A stretch of DNA of 64,000 nucleotides from Terrisporobacter vanillatitrophus (GTDB taxonomy: Bacteria > Bacillota > Clostridia > Peptostreptococcales > Peptostreptococcaceae), in assembly GCF_051148895.1 (NCBI RefSeq), contig NZ_CP154625.1, positions 3,410,001 to 3,474,000 of the forward strand, read 5' to 3'. This document shows positions 12,201 through 18,369 of the stretch, piece by piece. The translations under genes and the position numbers were made by a program. Every line of letters begins with the position of its first letter. Position 1 is the stretch's first letter. The notes below the pieces were generated by a model that worked only from the letters and a program-made list of their open reading frames with translations, made no database searches and had not been told where the DNA came from.

Positions 12201-12838
12201 TATATCTCAAATTCAAATTTATTTGACTCTGGAGCGTTATTTAGAATAATATTTTCCTTAATTCCATTATCATAAGATATATACTCTATTTCACTATCCA
12301 ATTCATCAAATCCATAAGAAACTTTTATTGGAATATTTACTTCTTCATCATAGATGTTAGTAGTTTTTTCTTTTTCTAATTCTATTTTCTTACTTCCATC
12401 CATAATAGGATGCATTGAGATTTGGTATTTATCATTTTCTAATAATACAGGCGTGTCTTTAGATACTATCTCTGGAAAGTAATGTTTATTTTCACCGTCT
12501 TTATTTTCATAAGCATAATCAGCTAAATCTGTATTACTACTTGTTTTATCTTCTTTAATTTCAACTAAAGATGGATCATTATCAATTAGTTTTCCATCAT
12601 CATAATATCTTATATTAGAATCATGTATAACTTCTTTTTTTAATCCATTTTTCAACTGATAAACAGTTTTGTTTTCCGTTTTTTCGACTATTCCTTCAGT
12701 CATTTCTTCTACGCCCTCTTGTACTGTAGATTTAGACTTTGAGATTTCTTCTGCAAGTACTGGCATAGGTATATTTGTTACAGTTATACATATGGCCAAT
12801 ATATACGAAATGATTTTTATAAATGTACTCTTTTTCAA
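3269..12838 (-). CDS. giant secreted Rhs/WapA-type polymorphic toxin with Hint domain
   Basis: 3189 residues. A signal peptide occupies about residues 1-29 (KKSTFIKIISYILAICITV, cleavage near VLAEE). Next come a DNRLRE-like module (about 305-450), a series of Ig/fibronectin-like repeats (about 480-1420), a DUF6531-type Rhs opening near 1434 (GHIEKSEGNFVYQQ), and YD/Rhs repeats to about 2770. The core ends LNARYYNPEDGRFLTEDT. Then follow a basic linker, a Hint domain (about 2934-3070; CFTAGTL, TEQHVFYI, VLVHN) and a 119-residue tip containing GHGHLKGTGP and VVPWNSSAAHWKI. By family knowledge the Rhs shell encloses the tip and delivers it to neighbours; Hint autoproteolysis is likely, and the tip activity is unknown to me. 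The start is TTG with a GCGGGGG ribosome site. A candidate immunity gene follows at once. Confidence 0.9.
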   Translation of the reverse strand: MKKSTFIKIISYILAICITVTNIPMPVLAEEISKSKSTVQEGVEEMTEGIVEKTENKTVYQLKNGLKKEVIHDSNIRYYDDGKLIDNDPSLVEIKEDKTSSNTDLADYAYENKDGENKHYFPEIVSKDTPVLLENDKYQISMHPIMDGSKKIELEKEKTTNIYDEEVNIPIKVSYGFDELDSEIEYISYDNGIKENIILNNAPESNKFEFEIYAKDLKAKKCELEESIVFYDKDTKEVVANIDTPFMNDATNKAYSEDITYNIKLKEDSEDVYILTMTVDEDYLNSKDRQYPVKIDPSVTWTGDSNIIDTYIISGSSYADVNFYNSGTTAFPVGTGSQGINRSLIKGKQLFSTVEGKYVEKATLTLSETSNNDSLNKINAYRIIDDWNEKTVTWNNKPRYNTSDGAYSSFTTTGIQYKEISLNLTTYAKKVANNQIKDYGLMLKAEDESTSTGKYSKFYGSRHSNISIRPKLILEYYDIPQQPTSVGVSPQYMNGTQSLKVSWEGIISTTLNRVEYRLSKCNDSGEEIDPQYIPYRTLKTTSSSSGSATISDSINWPSGRYRIYVRGVDNRNISGVGRWRSIYIDKTNPVIESMSVTPVSSSTNPIGPKNISISWNVNEKYLKDVQYSIDGGSYSSVGSAAILNSKYTISSSKFNDSKSYKIKLKAIDKAGNISSIKSVDVHIDKTAPKIGKLELKDSSGNIITDTWTREKKPQICFSNVTEEGSGIVIENIRYAVVKSGDSEPESYSYPNDIAFTSSVNPYEGYFYRNTEGYSGAYDIYVKITDKAGNIAIQKVTSKRDTIGPTGSIEVENLTSSTDLLSNTINITGIVDDKESGIKTSNITLHKLDANGQEDTSFQPVVIYENATMSNSTAFDTTKLENGKYILKLYVEDNVAYKKTITKEITIVNKIKAPKLISNPIKDNPATISWRYDDSNIIISGIQYKLSDSDIWVDVENSNKSTGSFTVNLPEKNGEYKVKVRAIDKYGFEGDERTVICIVDRQNPTVNITSVDKGIVKGTVTDDNFSEWKIYIKKESEEDSSYQLLLEGKNSVEDKIIGILDLQGFEVGTYNIKLVGKDIVGNEESSVIKFEKNEDFTNAQLIQPSFRVEREHYQDYTSDSIVFKSTKKELSLKHEGLNLLSRVMATTNWYIDNKNVGTGSKYEDDFSKYERNKNYQISVVNKDLLGNVKYSMPLIKNYEKKNISLSDGSSSSNSIVENIKLDDKIASFRLIDTNIAKEISYEIKIGNGEYTKINPEEAYNIIDLSDEIETDSIFIRVSGTNNSDIQNLNDISLQLDYLNKEYFTISDIENYRPENLSAKDKINYKTYIKWDIPEGEFPKDIYYEVYRGTEPNFKPSNYTLVAKDVQAGYWSEPNINYSSTFYYKIRAVKRNKDGSIIEASSYSDEVSSTVVDSDEYTKRMGIKEYWEYVDVEMPNGTGHIEKSEGNFVYQQTDAVLPNEELEVNLNRTYNSKSSAKSAFGIGWNHDYDIEILSLCEKDKLDEGKIALKDSTGTIYYFHKKDDGTYISSMGKYINLLKEDVTDEVKIPDRSATSQGNAEITKTINSSYTITTKDNGTYKFNSGGQLIYMSDTNNNFLLFEYDNNKGLISKITTSKNISIEFVYNNTPGKDLLIVKEIILPDNSKLQYNYNDESRLVSVDKVGDSKNITYNYEYDKKGKVNKVLDAEGNSYGINYDSENRANEIIYPHSRNLFAETINLEYSDTATKTTTKKLVNGNVRSSEVDEFDSAFGNCLRSTDAEGFTTTYEYKDNLRTKETSQVDYQALENGKVAWKKTEKTETTSYDNNENVTEEKDEDGSTSSYEYSNSRSNEALNDLPTSLTERDGDGNLITDEIYEYDQYGNTTKVYDKITNTTLLTTYTEDGEVESETEILGSPDSGNVQSEAKYTYSYDEKGNKTEINSEVADGTKVVTTTVYDVMGRQISCEEVFTETSGKTSKKITTNTFDSFGRLIETVYKEGDKETTTKKSYYPNGTVESETAEDETVTSYTYDEMNREASETVNKGGLVKTWDTTYSYETVETFTGGETKRTEYSFVSTETNPDGDIIGQTYQDALGRTIREKENGVYVDLTYDGQENIITKYEAGQNAGSEKGILSVFLYDSLGNQTTTMLNPAYDSNEETFYVDGDNTIVIAKKYDSSGNVIEDIDGEGNSTKYEYDEEARISKVILPDSENNITSFTYDKVNTDGTTSTIVTDAQGNKSETITNSQDLPVLIKDLGDGSINPITTANEYNSKDNVVKETNTEGNYKTYEYDDKERLSAVNYYDSEKNRTLRTEYEYDISDNITVMRDYKQSGDKLNLYRYTGYTYDKLKRLVGYAELDNDDISGDLPTDDEIARHKITYEYDIDDNITNVTYPSSTSSNVKGLKFTYNSDKWLQKIEAKVGLSHKLLREYNYLNDGKVASIKDYRDFAKGSTSTYTLRSFDYDSFGRATGITYTDSGKDEVLEKYEYTYNKNNHIMSEYLYNNYTSTTQRDEDSPSTRVDELREYEYDKLGRLTETNIRDNISNSISNTVYTYDKVGNRVKESKDGKTTTYTYNSLNQLVSSVEVGSEDSADGSEESSDNGESHTTISNKSYTYDLNGNQLRESDSVTNEVKCYTYDAADRMDNAMFTKAGIVTLNQINTYNGNGQRVEKSENGQSTKYYYQDDSVLYTTGKADTSTELEEPENVEKLTGVTSLNLMGASGNAIATVRDISSNEGEKYYFYNKDMRESTTNLVNVEGKSEVSYEYTDFGETEINGDENFYNEICYTGGIYDNKTGLYYLNARYYNPEDGRFLTEDTYRGEFTDPSSMHLYAYCANNPISYTDPSGHFPILLAIDAAWGAYDGYQYAKRKNLKGWKKAGAIVGGAVLGTIDPFKALKVGKVLKRVAKIAKKSKSTKAIAKRVYRVARKTRVVAKRSYRKASRKVTKTYRTVRCKITKKGCFTAGTLISTKDGLVPIEDVEEGDLVWAQNPETGEIALKKVAQTFEKETDTILYIKVAGEVIEATEQHVFYIDGVGWIPASMIEEGDVVALQSGDKSIVEKVDKVVHNELITVYNFEVEDFHTYFVSDASVLVHNDYSGVRRKKVKASKTIDRNTGEEVGRFIADDKGNIMIEPKGGRTVKAGRGGVDTHTLYSNGSNYQRYNPKGHPPKTSKPHGHGHLKGTGPNIKGQGPSIDTKGNVVPWNSSAAHWKIRK

Positions 12839-12941
12839 TTTTTCCCCCGCATTTACTTAAAATTTATTTAGAAAACCTGTCATACTCGCTTAATAATACT
12901 TATCTCCCTTCTTTTTTATATTAACAAATTTACTAGGTAAT

Positions 12942-12970
12942 AATATAACCTTCATATTCATGTATTTCAA
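12942..12970 (-). promoter_or_regulatory. candidate sigma-A promoter of the Rhs gene
   Basis: TTGAAA, 17-base spacer, TATATT on the minus strand, about 100 bases upstream of the TTG start of the Rhs toxin gene. It is the best match to a housekeeping promoter in this gap. Not tested. Confidence 0.45.
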
Positions 12971-13021
12971 GTAATTTCTGTATTTACATTTTATTTCCAA
13001 TTATAATTTTATGTTTTTACA

Positions 13022-13190
13022 TCAAATAAAATATACAGCCCCTATAACTGGGGGTATCCCAACAACTAATCTACCTTTTGTACAATTTATGCTACAGTTT
13101 AGCTGATCTAATTCTAAATTTTTTATAACTTTACTAAGAGCTGGTTGTGATAAATGCAAATTATTTGCTGCTTTTGTAAAATATCTTTTT
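13022..13190 (-). pseudogene. LysR-family regulator remnant with large internal deletion
   Basis: On the minus strand one open frame reads a LysR helix-turn-helix (YFTKAANNLHLSQPALSKV, then IKNLE) and, within about 12 codons, jumps to a piece typical of the start of the LysR effector domain (KGRLVVGIPPVIG) before a TGA. A complete LysR protein is about 290-300 residues; here about 50 codons remain. There is no credible start codon or ribosome site. It is therefore the scar of a gene that lost most of its middle and its C-terminus. Its original target is unknown. Confidence 0.7.
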
Positions 13191-13318
13191 TTTATTACCT
13201 TTATAACTTTTTTTCATACTAAAAATAGATTAATTATCTTACCTTCACTTTTTCTTTATTACCACCAGATTATTGGCACTAAAAGCCTTATTTCTAAGTG
13301 ATACTTTTTTCTAAGTAG

Positions 13319-13346
13319 TTGACAAAATTTTTAAATCATTTACAAT
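13319..13346 (+). promoter_or_regulatory. promoter of the thiamine operon
   Basis: TTGACA, 16-base spacer, TACAAT, ending about 20 bases before the TPP aptamer. A near-consensus sigma-A promoter in the right place for the riboswitch transcript. Confidence 0.7.
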
Positions 13347-13362
13347 TAACTTAAAAGTTAAA

Positions 13363-13447
13363 AATGCTAGGGGTGCCTTTATTGGCTGAGAGGTTTTGCC
13401 GACCCTTGTACCTGATCTGGATAATACCAGCGGAGGAAAGCTATATA
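13363..13447 (+). ncRNA. TPP (thiamine pyrophosphate) riboswitch aptamer
   Basis: Contains the conserved THI-box elements in order: GGGGTGCC, GGCTGAGA, GACCCTT, ACCTGATCTGGATAATACC and AGCGGAGGAAAG. It precedes a terminator hairpin and the thiamine-related operon, so TPP binding should favour early termination. Confidence 0.97.
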
Positions 13448-13492
13448 CACTTTATCTCTCATAAAGAGTATGGAGATTAAATTTGATTATAT

Positions 13493-13521
13493 ATGCTATG
13501 CCTACGGGTATAGCATTTTTT
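13493..13521 (+). terminator. riboswitch expression-platform terminator
   Basis: Stem ATGCTATGCC, loop TACG, stem GGTATAGCAT, followed by six or more T. It sits between the TPP aptamer and the first gene, so it is most likely the switchable terminator. Confidence 0.85.
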
Positions 13522-13559
13522 TATATTTATATATGTATTTATAAAAAGGAGGAATAATA

Positions 13560-13850
13560 ATGGTTATAGCAGACGTGGCAGTAATGCCTCTTAGACCTTA
13601 TACAGGTGAGGATGAAATGTACAAAGTAGTAGATGCTTGCATCGAAAAAGTAAAGGAAAGTGGTCTTAAGTATGAAATCGGTGCCATGAGTACAACATTT
13701 GAAGGGGAATTTGATGAAGTTTTTGACTTAATAAAAGTAATGCACAAAATACCCTTTCAACTAGGATGCGAAAGAGTCATCACAGTTGCTAGGGTTGACG
13801 AAAAAGCTGGAGGCCTAACAATTGAGAACAAACTTAGAAATCACAGATAA
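13560..13850 (+). CDS. MTH1187/YkoF-type thiamine-binding protein
   Basis: A 96-residue cytosolic protein of the MTH1187/DUF77 family (VIADVAVMPLRPYTGEDEMYKVVD, short ferredoxin-like fold, full family length), whose members bind thiamine or related pyrimidines. First gene after the TPP riboswitch, with an AAAGGAGG ribosome site. The permease gene begins inside its last codons (29-base overlap), so the two are translationally coupled. It may sense or buffer the imported precursor; the exact role in this operon is not established. Confidence 0.85.
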   Translation: MVIADVAVMPLRPYTGEDEMYKVVDACIEKVKESGLKYEIGAMSTTFEGEFDEVFDLIKVMHKIPFQLGCERVITVARVDEKAGGLTIENKLRNHR

Positions 13851-14598
13851 AATCAAAAATTATATTTATCCACTTATAACATTTATAAGTATTTTATTAT
13901 TATGGCAGTTTATTGTGGTAAGTAATGATATACCTCAATATATTATGCCTGCACCAAGCAAAATAATAAAAGTTTTTAGCACAGATTTTGCAAACTTGCA
14001 AATGCATGCTTTAGTTACTTTAAATGAATCTGTTTTAGGATTTATTTATTCCATATTATTGGCAATAGCAATAGGTACTCTTATGGACTTTGTTCCATTT
14101 ATAAAAAAGTGTTTCTATCCTATAATGCTAGTATCTCAAATGATACCAACAATTACTATAGCTCCACTACTTATAATATGGTTTGGATTTGATTCATTGC
14201 CAAAAATAATCATGGTTATGATTACTTGTTTCTTCCCCATATTAGTAAATTTTGTGGATGGTATGGAAAATATAGATAAAGACTATATAAATTTATTCAA
14301 AACTATGGATGCCAGCAAACTAAATACATTTATTCATTTAAAACTTCCCATGTCTTTGGAAAGCTTATTTACAGGCTTAAAAATTTCAGCTACTTATGCC
14401 TTTGTTGCTGCAACAGTTGCAGAGTGGCTTGGTGGAAGTGTGGGCCTTGGTGTTTATATGGTAAGAGCAAAGAGTGCATATGCTTTGGACAAAGTATTTG
14501 CATCTACAATTTTAGTAATAATCTTTAGTTTAATATTTGTAATGGGTATAAATATTTTGAAGAAAATAATATTAAAACATAAGTACAAAGGAGAGTAA
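13822..14598 (+). CDS. thiX: ABC transporter permease for thiamine pyrimidine precursor (ThiX type)
   Basis: 258 residues with about six transmembrane helices and a BPD-type inner-membrane permease signature. The EAA-like loop (GLKISATYAFVAATVAEWLG) contacts the ATPase. It resembles SsuC/TauC/ThiX permeases. Start TTG at 13822, overlapping the thiamine-binding gene; the ribosome site GGAGG lies within that gene. It is followed one base later by the binding protein and then the ATPase, under a TPP riboswitch. This gives the substrate as a hydroxymethylpyrimidine-type thiamine precursor, from known riboswitch-linked ThiXYZ systems. Confidence 0.88.
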   Translation: MRTNLEITDKIKNYIYPLITFISILLLWQFIVVSNDIPQYIMPAPSKIIKVFSTDFANLQMHALVTLNESVLGFIYSILLAIAIGTLMDFVPFIKKCFYPIMLVSQMIPTITIAPLLIIWFGFDSLPKIIMVMITCFFPILVNFVDGMENIDKDYINLFKTMDASKLNTFIHLKLPMSLESLFTGLKISATYAFVAATVAEWLGGSVGLGVYMVRAKSAYALDKVFASTILVIIFSLIFVMGINILKKIILKHKYKGE

Positions 14599-14599
14599 G

Positions 14600-15610
14600 A
14601 TGAAGTTTAAAAAAAGCATATCATTAATGACAGCTGCACTACTTACTATAGGTTTAGTGACAGGTTGCTCAAAGAAAAGTACTGAAAAAAAAGAAGGAAA
14701 CTCAGATTTACAAAAGGTTACTGTAGTTCTTGACTGGACTCCAAACACTAACCATACAGGATTATACGTTGCTTTAGATAAAGGATATTACAAGGAACAA
14801 GGTTTAGATGTGGAAATAATTCAACCATCTGATGGCACTGCTACTACTATAGTTGCCACAGGAAAAGCTGATTTTGGTGTAAGTTATCAAGAAGATGTTA
14901 CTTATGCAAAAACTAGTGAAGATCCACTTCCAATAAAATCTATAGCTACAATTATTCAACACAATACTTCTGGGTTTGCATCTCCAGCAAACAAAAAAAT
15001 TAAAACTGTAAAAGATTTTGAAAACAAAACTTACGGTGGATGGGGATCAGAATCAGAAAAAGCTACTTTAAATGCAATTATGACTAACAACGGTGCTGAT
15101 TTTAGCAAAATCAAAATAGTAGATATAGGAAAAGATGATTTCTTCACAGCTACTAAAGGTGACATAGATATAGCAAATATTTTTGAAGGTTGGACAGGTG
15201 TAGAGGCAAAACTTCGTGGTGAAGATATAAACTTTGTAGCTACTAAGGATTTAGACAAAAGATTAGACTACTACACTCCTCTTTTAATAACTAGTGACAA
15301 AATAATAAATGAAAATCCAGACCTTGCTAAGAAGTTTTTAGCTGCAACAAGCAAAGGATACGAGGATTGTGTAAAAAAACCTGAAGAAAGTGCCAAAATA
15401 TTATTAAAACATGCTCCTGAAATAAACGAAGACTTAGCTATTGAAAGTCAAAAGTATTTAGCTGATAAATATATAGATGATGCTTCTAAATGGGGCGAAA
15501 TGAAAGATAGTGTTTGGAATAATTACACTGACTTCATGAAAGAATATAAATTAATAAACAAGGATATGAAAGCAAGTGATGCATATACAAATGAATTCTT
15601 ACCAAACTAA
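14600..15610 (+). CDS. thiY: NMT1/THI5-like substrate-binding lipoprotein (ThiY type)
   Basis: 336 residues. An N-terminal lipoprotein signal ends in the lipobox LVTGC (Cys at about residue 23), so the protein is anchored outside the membrane. The mature part is an NMT1/THI5-like periplasmic-binding fold (VVLDWTPNTNHTGLYVALDKG, characteristic of ThiY/RibY). In this family ThiY binds N-formyl-4-amino-5-aminomethyl-2-methylpyrimidine, a salvage product of thiamine degradation. Riboswitch control and adjacency to thiX and thiZ support that substrate class, but the ligand is inferred. Good AAAGGAGAG ribosome site overlapping the end of thiX. Confidence 0.9.
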   Translation: MKFKKSISLMTAALLTIGLVTGCSKKSTEKKEGNSDLQKVTVVLDWTPNTNHTGLYVALDKGYYKEQGLDVEIIQPSDGTATTIVATGKADFGVSYQEDVTYAKTSEDPLPIKSIATIIQHNTSGFASPANKKIKTVKDFENKTYGGWGSESEKATLNAIMTNNGADFSKIKIVDIGKDDFFTATKGDIDIANIFEGWTGVEAKLRGEDINFVATKDLDKRLDYYTPLLITSDKIINENPDLAKKFLAATSKGYEDCVKKPEESAKILLKHAPEINEDLAIESQKYLADKYIDDASKWGEMKDSVWNNYTDFMKEYKLINKDMKASDAYTNEFLPN

Positions 15611-16310
15611 TAAAAAAATTGTTATTAGTAATTTATCAAAAAAATACAAAGATACGCTTATTTTAAAAGATATTGATTTACACGTTTATGACGAAGAGAT
15701 TGTTTCCATCATAGGTCCTAGTGGTTGTGGTAAAAGTACCATCTTCAACATACTTTCCAACTTAACAACTAGTGATTCTGGTGAAGTAGATATTAATGGT
15801 CGTTTCAGCTATATGTACCAAAAAGACCTTCTACTTCCTTACAAAAACATAATGGACAATGTTTCTCTTCCCCTAATCTTAAAAGGTGAAAAAAAGAAAA
15901 AAAGTCATGAAACAGTTAAGCCTTACTTCTCCACTTTTGGTTTGGAAGGTTACGAAAATAAATATCCTCATGAACTTTCTGGTGGAATGAGACAAAGAGT
16001 CAACTTTATGAGAACCTTCGTTAACTCCAGCGATATTATGCTTTTAGATGAGCCTTTTGGAGCATTAGACTCTATCACAAGAGCTTCCATGCAAAATTGG
16101 CTACTGGACATAAAGAAGGAAATTAAGTCTACCATATTGCTTATTACCCACGATATTGATGAGGCAATAATTTTATCAGACAGAATTTATATTTTATCAA
16201 ATAAACCTGCTGTAATTAATAAAGAAGTTATTGTAGACAAACGCATCTACAACAAAGATAACCTGGAAAACATAGCTAAATTAAAGAAAGAAATCTTAGG
16301 TTATTTATAA
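15576..16310 (+). CDS. thiZ: ABC transporter ATPase of the thiamine-precursor importer (ThiZ type)
   Basis: A 244-residue cytosolic ATPase with Walker A GPSGCGKST, signature LSGGMRQR, Walker B IMLLDEPFGALD and switch histidine ITHD. It resembles SsuB/TauB/ThiZ. The start overlaps the end of thiY: GTG at 15576 is best spaced from AAGGA, while ATG at 15579 or 15591 would also give a full protein. It completes the ThiXYZ importer and ends exactly where tatD begins, so all genes from 13560 form one operon. Confidence 0.9.
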   Translation: MMHIQMNSYQTNKKIVISNLSKKYKDTLILKDIDLHVYDEEIVSIIGPSGCGKSTIFNILSNLTTSDSGEVDINGRFSYMYQKDLLLPYKNIMDNVSLPLILKGEKKKKSHETVKPYFSTFGLEGYENKYPHELSGGMRQRVNFMRTFVNSSDIMLLDEPFGALDSITRASMQNWLLDIKKEIKSTILLITHDIDEAIILSDRIYILSNKPAVINKEVIVDKRIYNKDNLENIAKLKKEILGYL

Positions 16311-17063
16311 ATGTATATAGATTTTCACAGTCATATAGATTTCTACAAAGATGATGAGTTACAAAAGGTTTATGATGATATAAATAATAACAATATAAAA
16401 GTAATCTCCTGTGCTATGGATGAAGAAAGTTACAAGAAAAATCTTGGTTTTTCTAAAGTATGTTCTAACATTATACCTACTTTTGGTATACACCCTTGGA
16501 AAGTTACTAATGTGGTTACCAACCTAGACATCTATGATAACTACATAAAAAATAGCAAAATCATAGGCGAAGTTGGTCTGGATTTCCACTGGGTGGAAGA
16601 TAAGTCAACTTATAAGCCTCAAATTGAAGTTTTTAAACATTTTGTACAAAGAGCTAAAACTTATGATAAATTTTTAAATATTCATACTAAAGGCGCAGAA
16701 GAGTTAATTTATGATATTTTACATGAAGAAAATATGTTAGAAAAATCCATAATTCACTGGTATAGCGGAGATTTATCTACCTTAAATAAATTTATAGCTG
16801 GTAATTCCTATTTTACTTTAAGCGTAGATATAAATACATCACAGAAGACCCAAGATATTGCCAGACTACTTCCTGTAAATCGTATTCTAGCAGAAACTGA
16901 TGGTCCTACTGCTTTGGAGTGGATTACTGGAGTTTATGGTATGCCTAGTGAGATTATCAATGTATATGAAGGTATTTGCAATACAAAAGATATTTGTATG
17001 GATGAATTAAAATATCATATGAATAAAACTTATAACAGTATAACCAGTAAACTAAACAGTTAG
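16311..17063 (+). CDS. TatD-family metal-dependent hydrolase
   Basis: A 250-residue TIM-barrel hydrolase. Metal ligands are visible: H-x-H in MYIDFHSHID, Glu in GEVGLDFHW, His in NIHTKG and IHWYSG, and Asp in AETDGPTA. TatD proteins are usually DNA/RNA 3'-5' exonucleases or related hydrolases. It follows thiZ with no gap and is the last gene of the TPP-riboswitch operon before a strong terminator, so a role in processing a salvaged thiamine compound is possible but only inferred from context. Confidence 0.85.
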   Translation: MYIDFHSHIDFYKDDELQKVYDDINNNNIKVISCAMDEESYKKNLGFSKVCSNIIPTFGIHPWKVTNVVTNLDIYDNYIKNSKIIGEVGLDFHWVEDKSTYKPQIEVFKHFVQRAKTYDKFLNIHTKGAEELIYDILHEENMLEKSIIHWYSGDLSTLNKFIAGNSYFTLSVDINTSQKTQDIARLLPVNRILAETDGPTALEWITGVYGMPSEIINVYEGICNTKDICMDELKYHMNKTYNSITSKLNS

Positions 17064-17098
17064 TATAAAATAATTTGTATTTTTAAGTTAAATATAAA

Positions 17099-17150
17099 CT
17101 CCTTTATGGCAATTATTAAAATATAATCATTGTCATAAAGGAGCTTTTTT
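17099..17150. terminator. bidirectional terminator between TatD and AhpD-like genes
   Basis: Long stem CTCCTTTATGGCAAT paired with its near-complement ending CATAAAGGAG, followed by TTTTTT on the plus strand and preceded by an A-rich run that gives a weaker T-tract on the minus strand. It lies between two convergent genes. Confidence 0.85.
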
Positions 17151-17154
17151 AATT

Positions 17155-17571
17155 CTATAATGTGCAACTAGGTTGTAAATCAAGTGTAGCTCCAAATTTT
17201 TGGCACGCTGTAATAAAGCATATTAATGCACAAAGTTCAGATATCTCCTTATCATTAAATATTGATTTTAGTATATTAAACTCTTTATCATCTATATTGT
17301 TATTTTTAGAGATCATATTTGCAAATTTAACAGCAGCTAAAATCTTTGAGTCAGTTATATTTTCTGATGGAATACCTTTTGCCATACAGTATTGGCATCC
17401 ATTGTTGAATGCAAGAGTACGTCTTACTTGCTCTTTCAGTTCATCACTAAATGTATTTGAATTAAATAATACCTCATCTAAAGAATTCCACTTCTGAAGC
17501 ACTTCATTATTATGACCTAATAGTTGTTGAAATGGTGTATTTCCTTCCTTTGAAAAATTTATTCTAGACAT
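17155..17571 (-). CDS. AhpD/carboxymuconolactone decarboxylase-like protein
   Basis: A 138-residue helical protein with the core motif FNNGCQYCMAKG (CxxC) at about residue 55, as in AhpD-like alkylhydroperoxidase/carboxymuconolactone decarboxylase proteins. The catalytic His normally a few residues after the second Cys is not seen in the usual place, so peroxidase activity is uncertain. It is transcribed divergently from the Lrp/AsnC-type regulator next to it, a common arrangement for a regulator and its target. Ribosome site GGGAGGAGA precedes the ATG. Confidence 0.7.
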   Translation of the reverse strand: MSRINFSKEGNTPFQQLLGHNNEVLQKWNSLDEVLFNSNTFSDELKEQVRRTLAFNNGCQYCMAKGIPSENITDSKILAAVKFANMISKNNNIDDKEFNILKSIFNDKEISELCALICFITACQKFGATLDLQPSCTL

Positions 17572-17655
17572 ATTTCTCCTCCCTTATATTATGTTGATTA
17601 TCTTTTATCTTATTAGTTAGTATTATATAAAAGATTCTATTCAATTTGTATCTCG

Positions 17656-17688
17656 TATGATATAAAATAATATAATATATATATCATA
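17656..17688. promoter_or_regulatory. candidate operator in the divergent AhpD-like/Lrp promoter region
   Basis: Inverted repeat TATGATATA ... TATATCATA with an AT-rich centre, in the 148-base gap between the divergent AhpD-like and Lrp/AsnC genes. A dyad here is a plausible autoregulatory site for the Lrp-type protein, but the region is so AT-rich that chance symmetry is possible. Confidence 0.35.
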
Positions 17689-17719
17689 TAAAATAAAAAA
17701 AGTGAGGTTCTAATTACAT

Positions 17720-18166
17720 ATGAAATTTGATGAAATAGATGTAATGATTTTATCTGAGTTGCAAAAAAATAGTAGATTATCTATAAGAGAATTATCTAAA
17801 CGTATTAACCTATCGCCTCCATCTGTTACAGAAAGAGTAAAAAGACTTGAAGATAATGGAGTTATTGAAGGATATACAATAAAAATAAATAAGAAAAAAT
17901 TAGGACTTAACGTTGATTGCATAATAAAAGTCACAATGAAGAATGGAGAATATGAAAGATTTAAAACATTTATCAAAGATTTTCCAAGAAGTGAGTGGTG
18001 TTACAGAATTGCTGGAGATGGATGTTTTTTAGTAAAATTATCAATTTGTGACTTACAAGAAGTAGAAGACTTTATAAACGAAATATCCTCTTACGCCCTA
18101 ACTACAACCATTATTGCATTTTCATCTGTAGAAATAGATGATGATATCCGTAAGTTCTTATTTTAA
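17720..18166 (+). CDS. Lrp/AsnC-family transcriptional regulator
   Basis: 148 residues. N-terminal winged helix-turn-helix (DEIDVMILSELQKNSRLSIR; LSPPSVTERVKRLEDNGVI) and a C-terminal RAM/AsnC ligand-binding domain (about 65-145; YRIAGDGCFLVKLSICD). Normal family length. The start is set by GTGAGGT 12 bases upstream. Members bind amino acids and regulate nearby metabolic genes; the likely target is the divergent AhpD-like gene or itself. An IS256-type element has landed about 115 bases after its stop and does not interrupt it. Confidence 0.9.
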   Translation: MKFDEIDVMILSELQKNSRLSIRELSKRINLSPPSVTERVKRLEDNGVIEGYTIKINKKKLGLNVDCIIKVTMKNGEYERFKTFIKDFPRSEWCYRIAGDGCFLVKLSICDLQEVEDFINEISSYALTTTIIAFSSVEIDDDIRKFLF

Positions 18167-18272
18167 ATTCTACAAATACTATTGCTCTTAACATGAAATT
18201 ACATTCAAGTTAAGGCATTAATATGAAAATAAAATATTTAAATACTGATTAAGGATATATAAATTTTAATAA

Positions 18273-18280
18273 AAAAAGTC
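18273..18280 (+). repeat. target-site duplication, left copy
   Basis: AAAAAGTC directly before the left end of the insertion sequence; identical to 19754-19761. Eight bases is a normal duplication length for IS256-family elements. Confidence 0.9.
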
Positions 18281-18309
18281 GGGTCTTTAAAATAAAGTGT
18301 GTATTCTTC
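18281..18309 (+). repeat. left terminal inverted repeat of the IS256-type element
   Basis: Begins GGGTCTTTAAAATAAAG and ends TGTGTATTCTTC; pairs with 19725-19753 read on the other strand. Confidence 0.85.
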
Positions 18310-18369
18310 CATAAAGTGGTGATAATTTAGATATTAAAAATCATTACAAAAGGAAGGTGCACACTTTTT

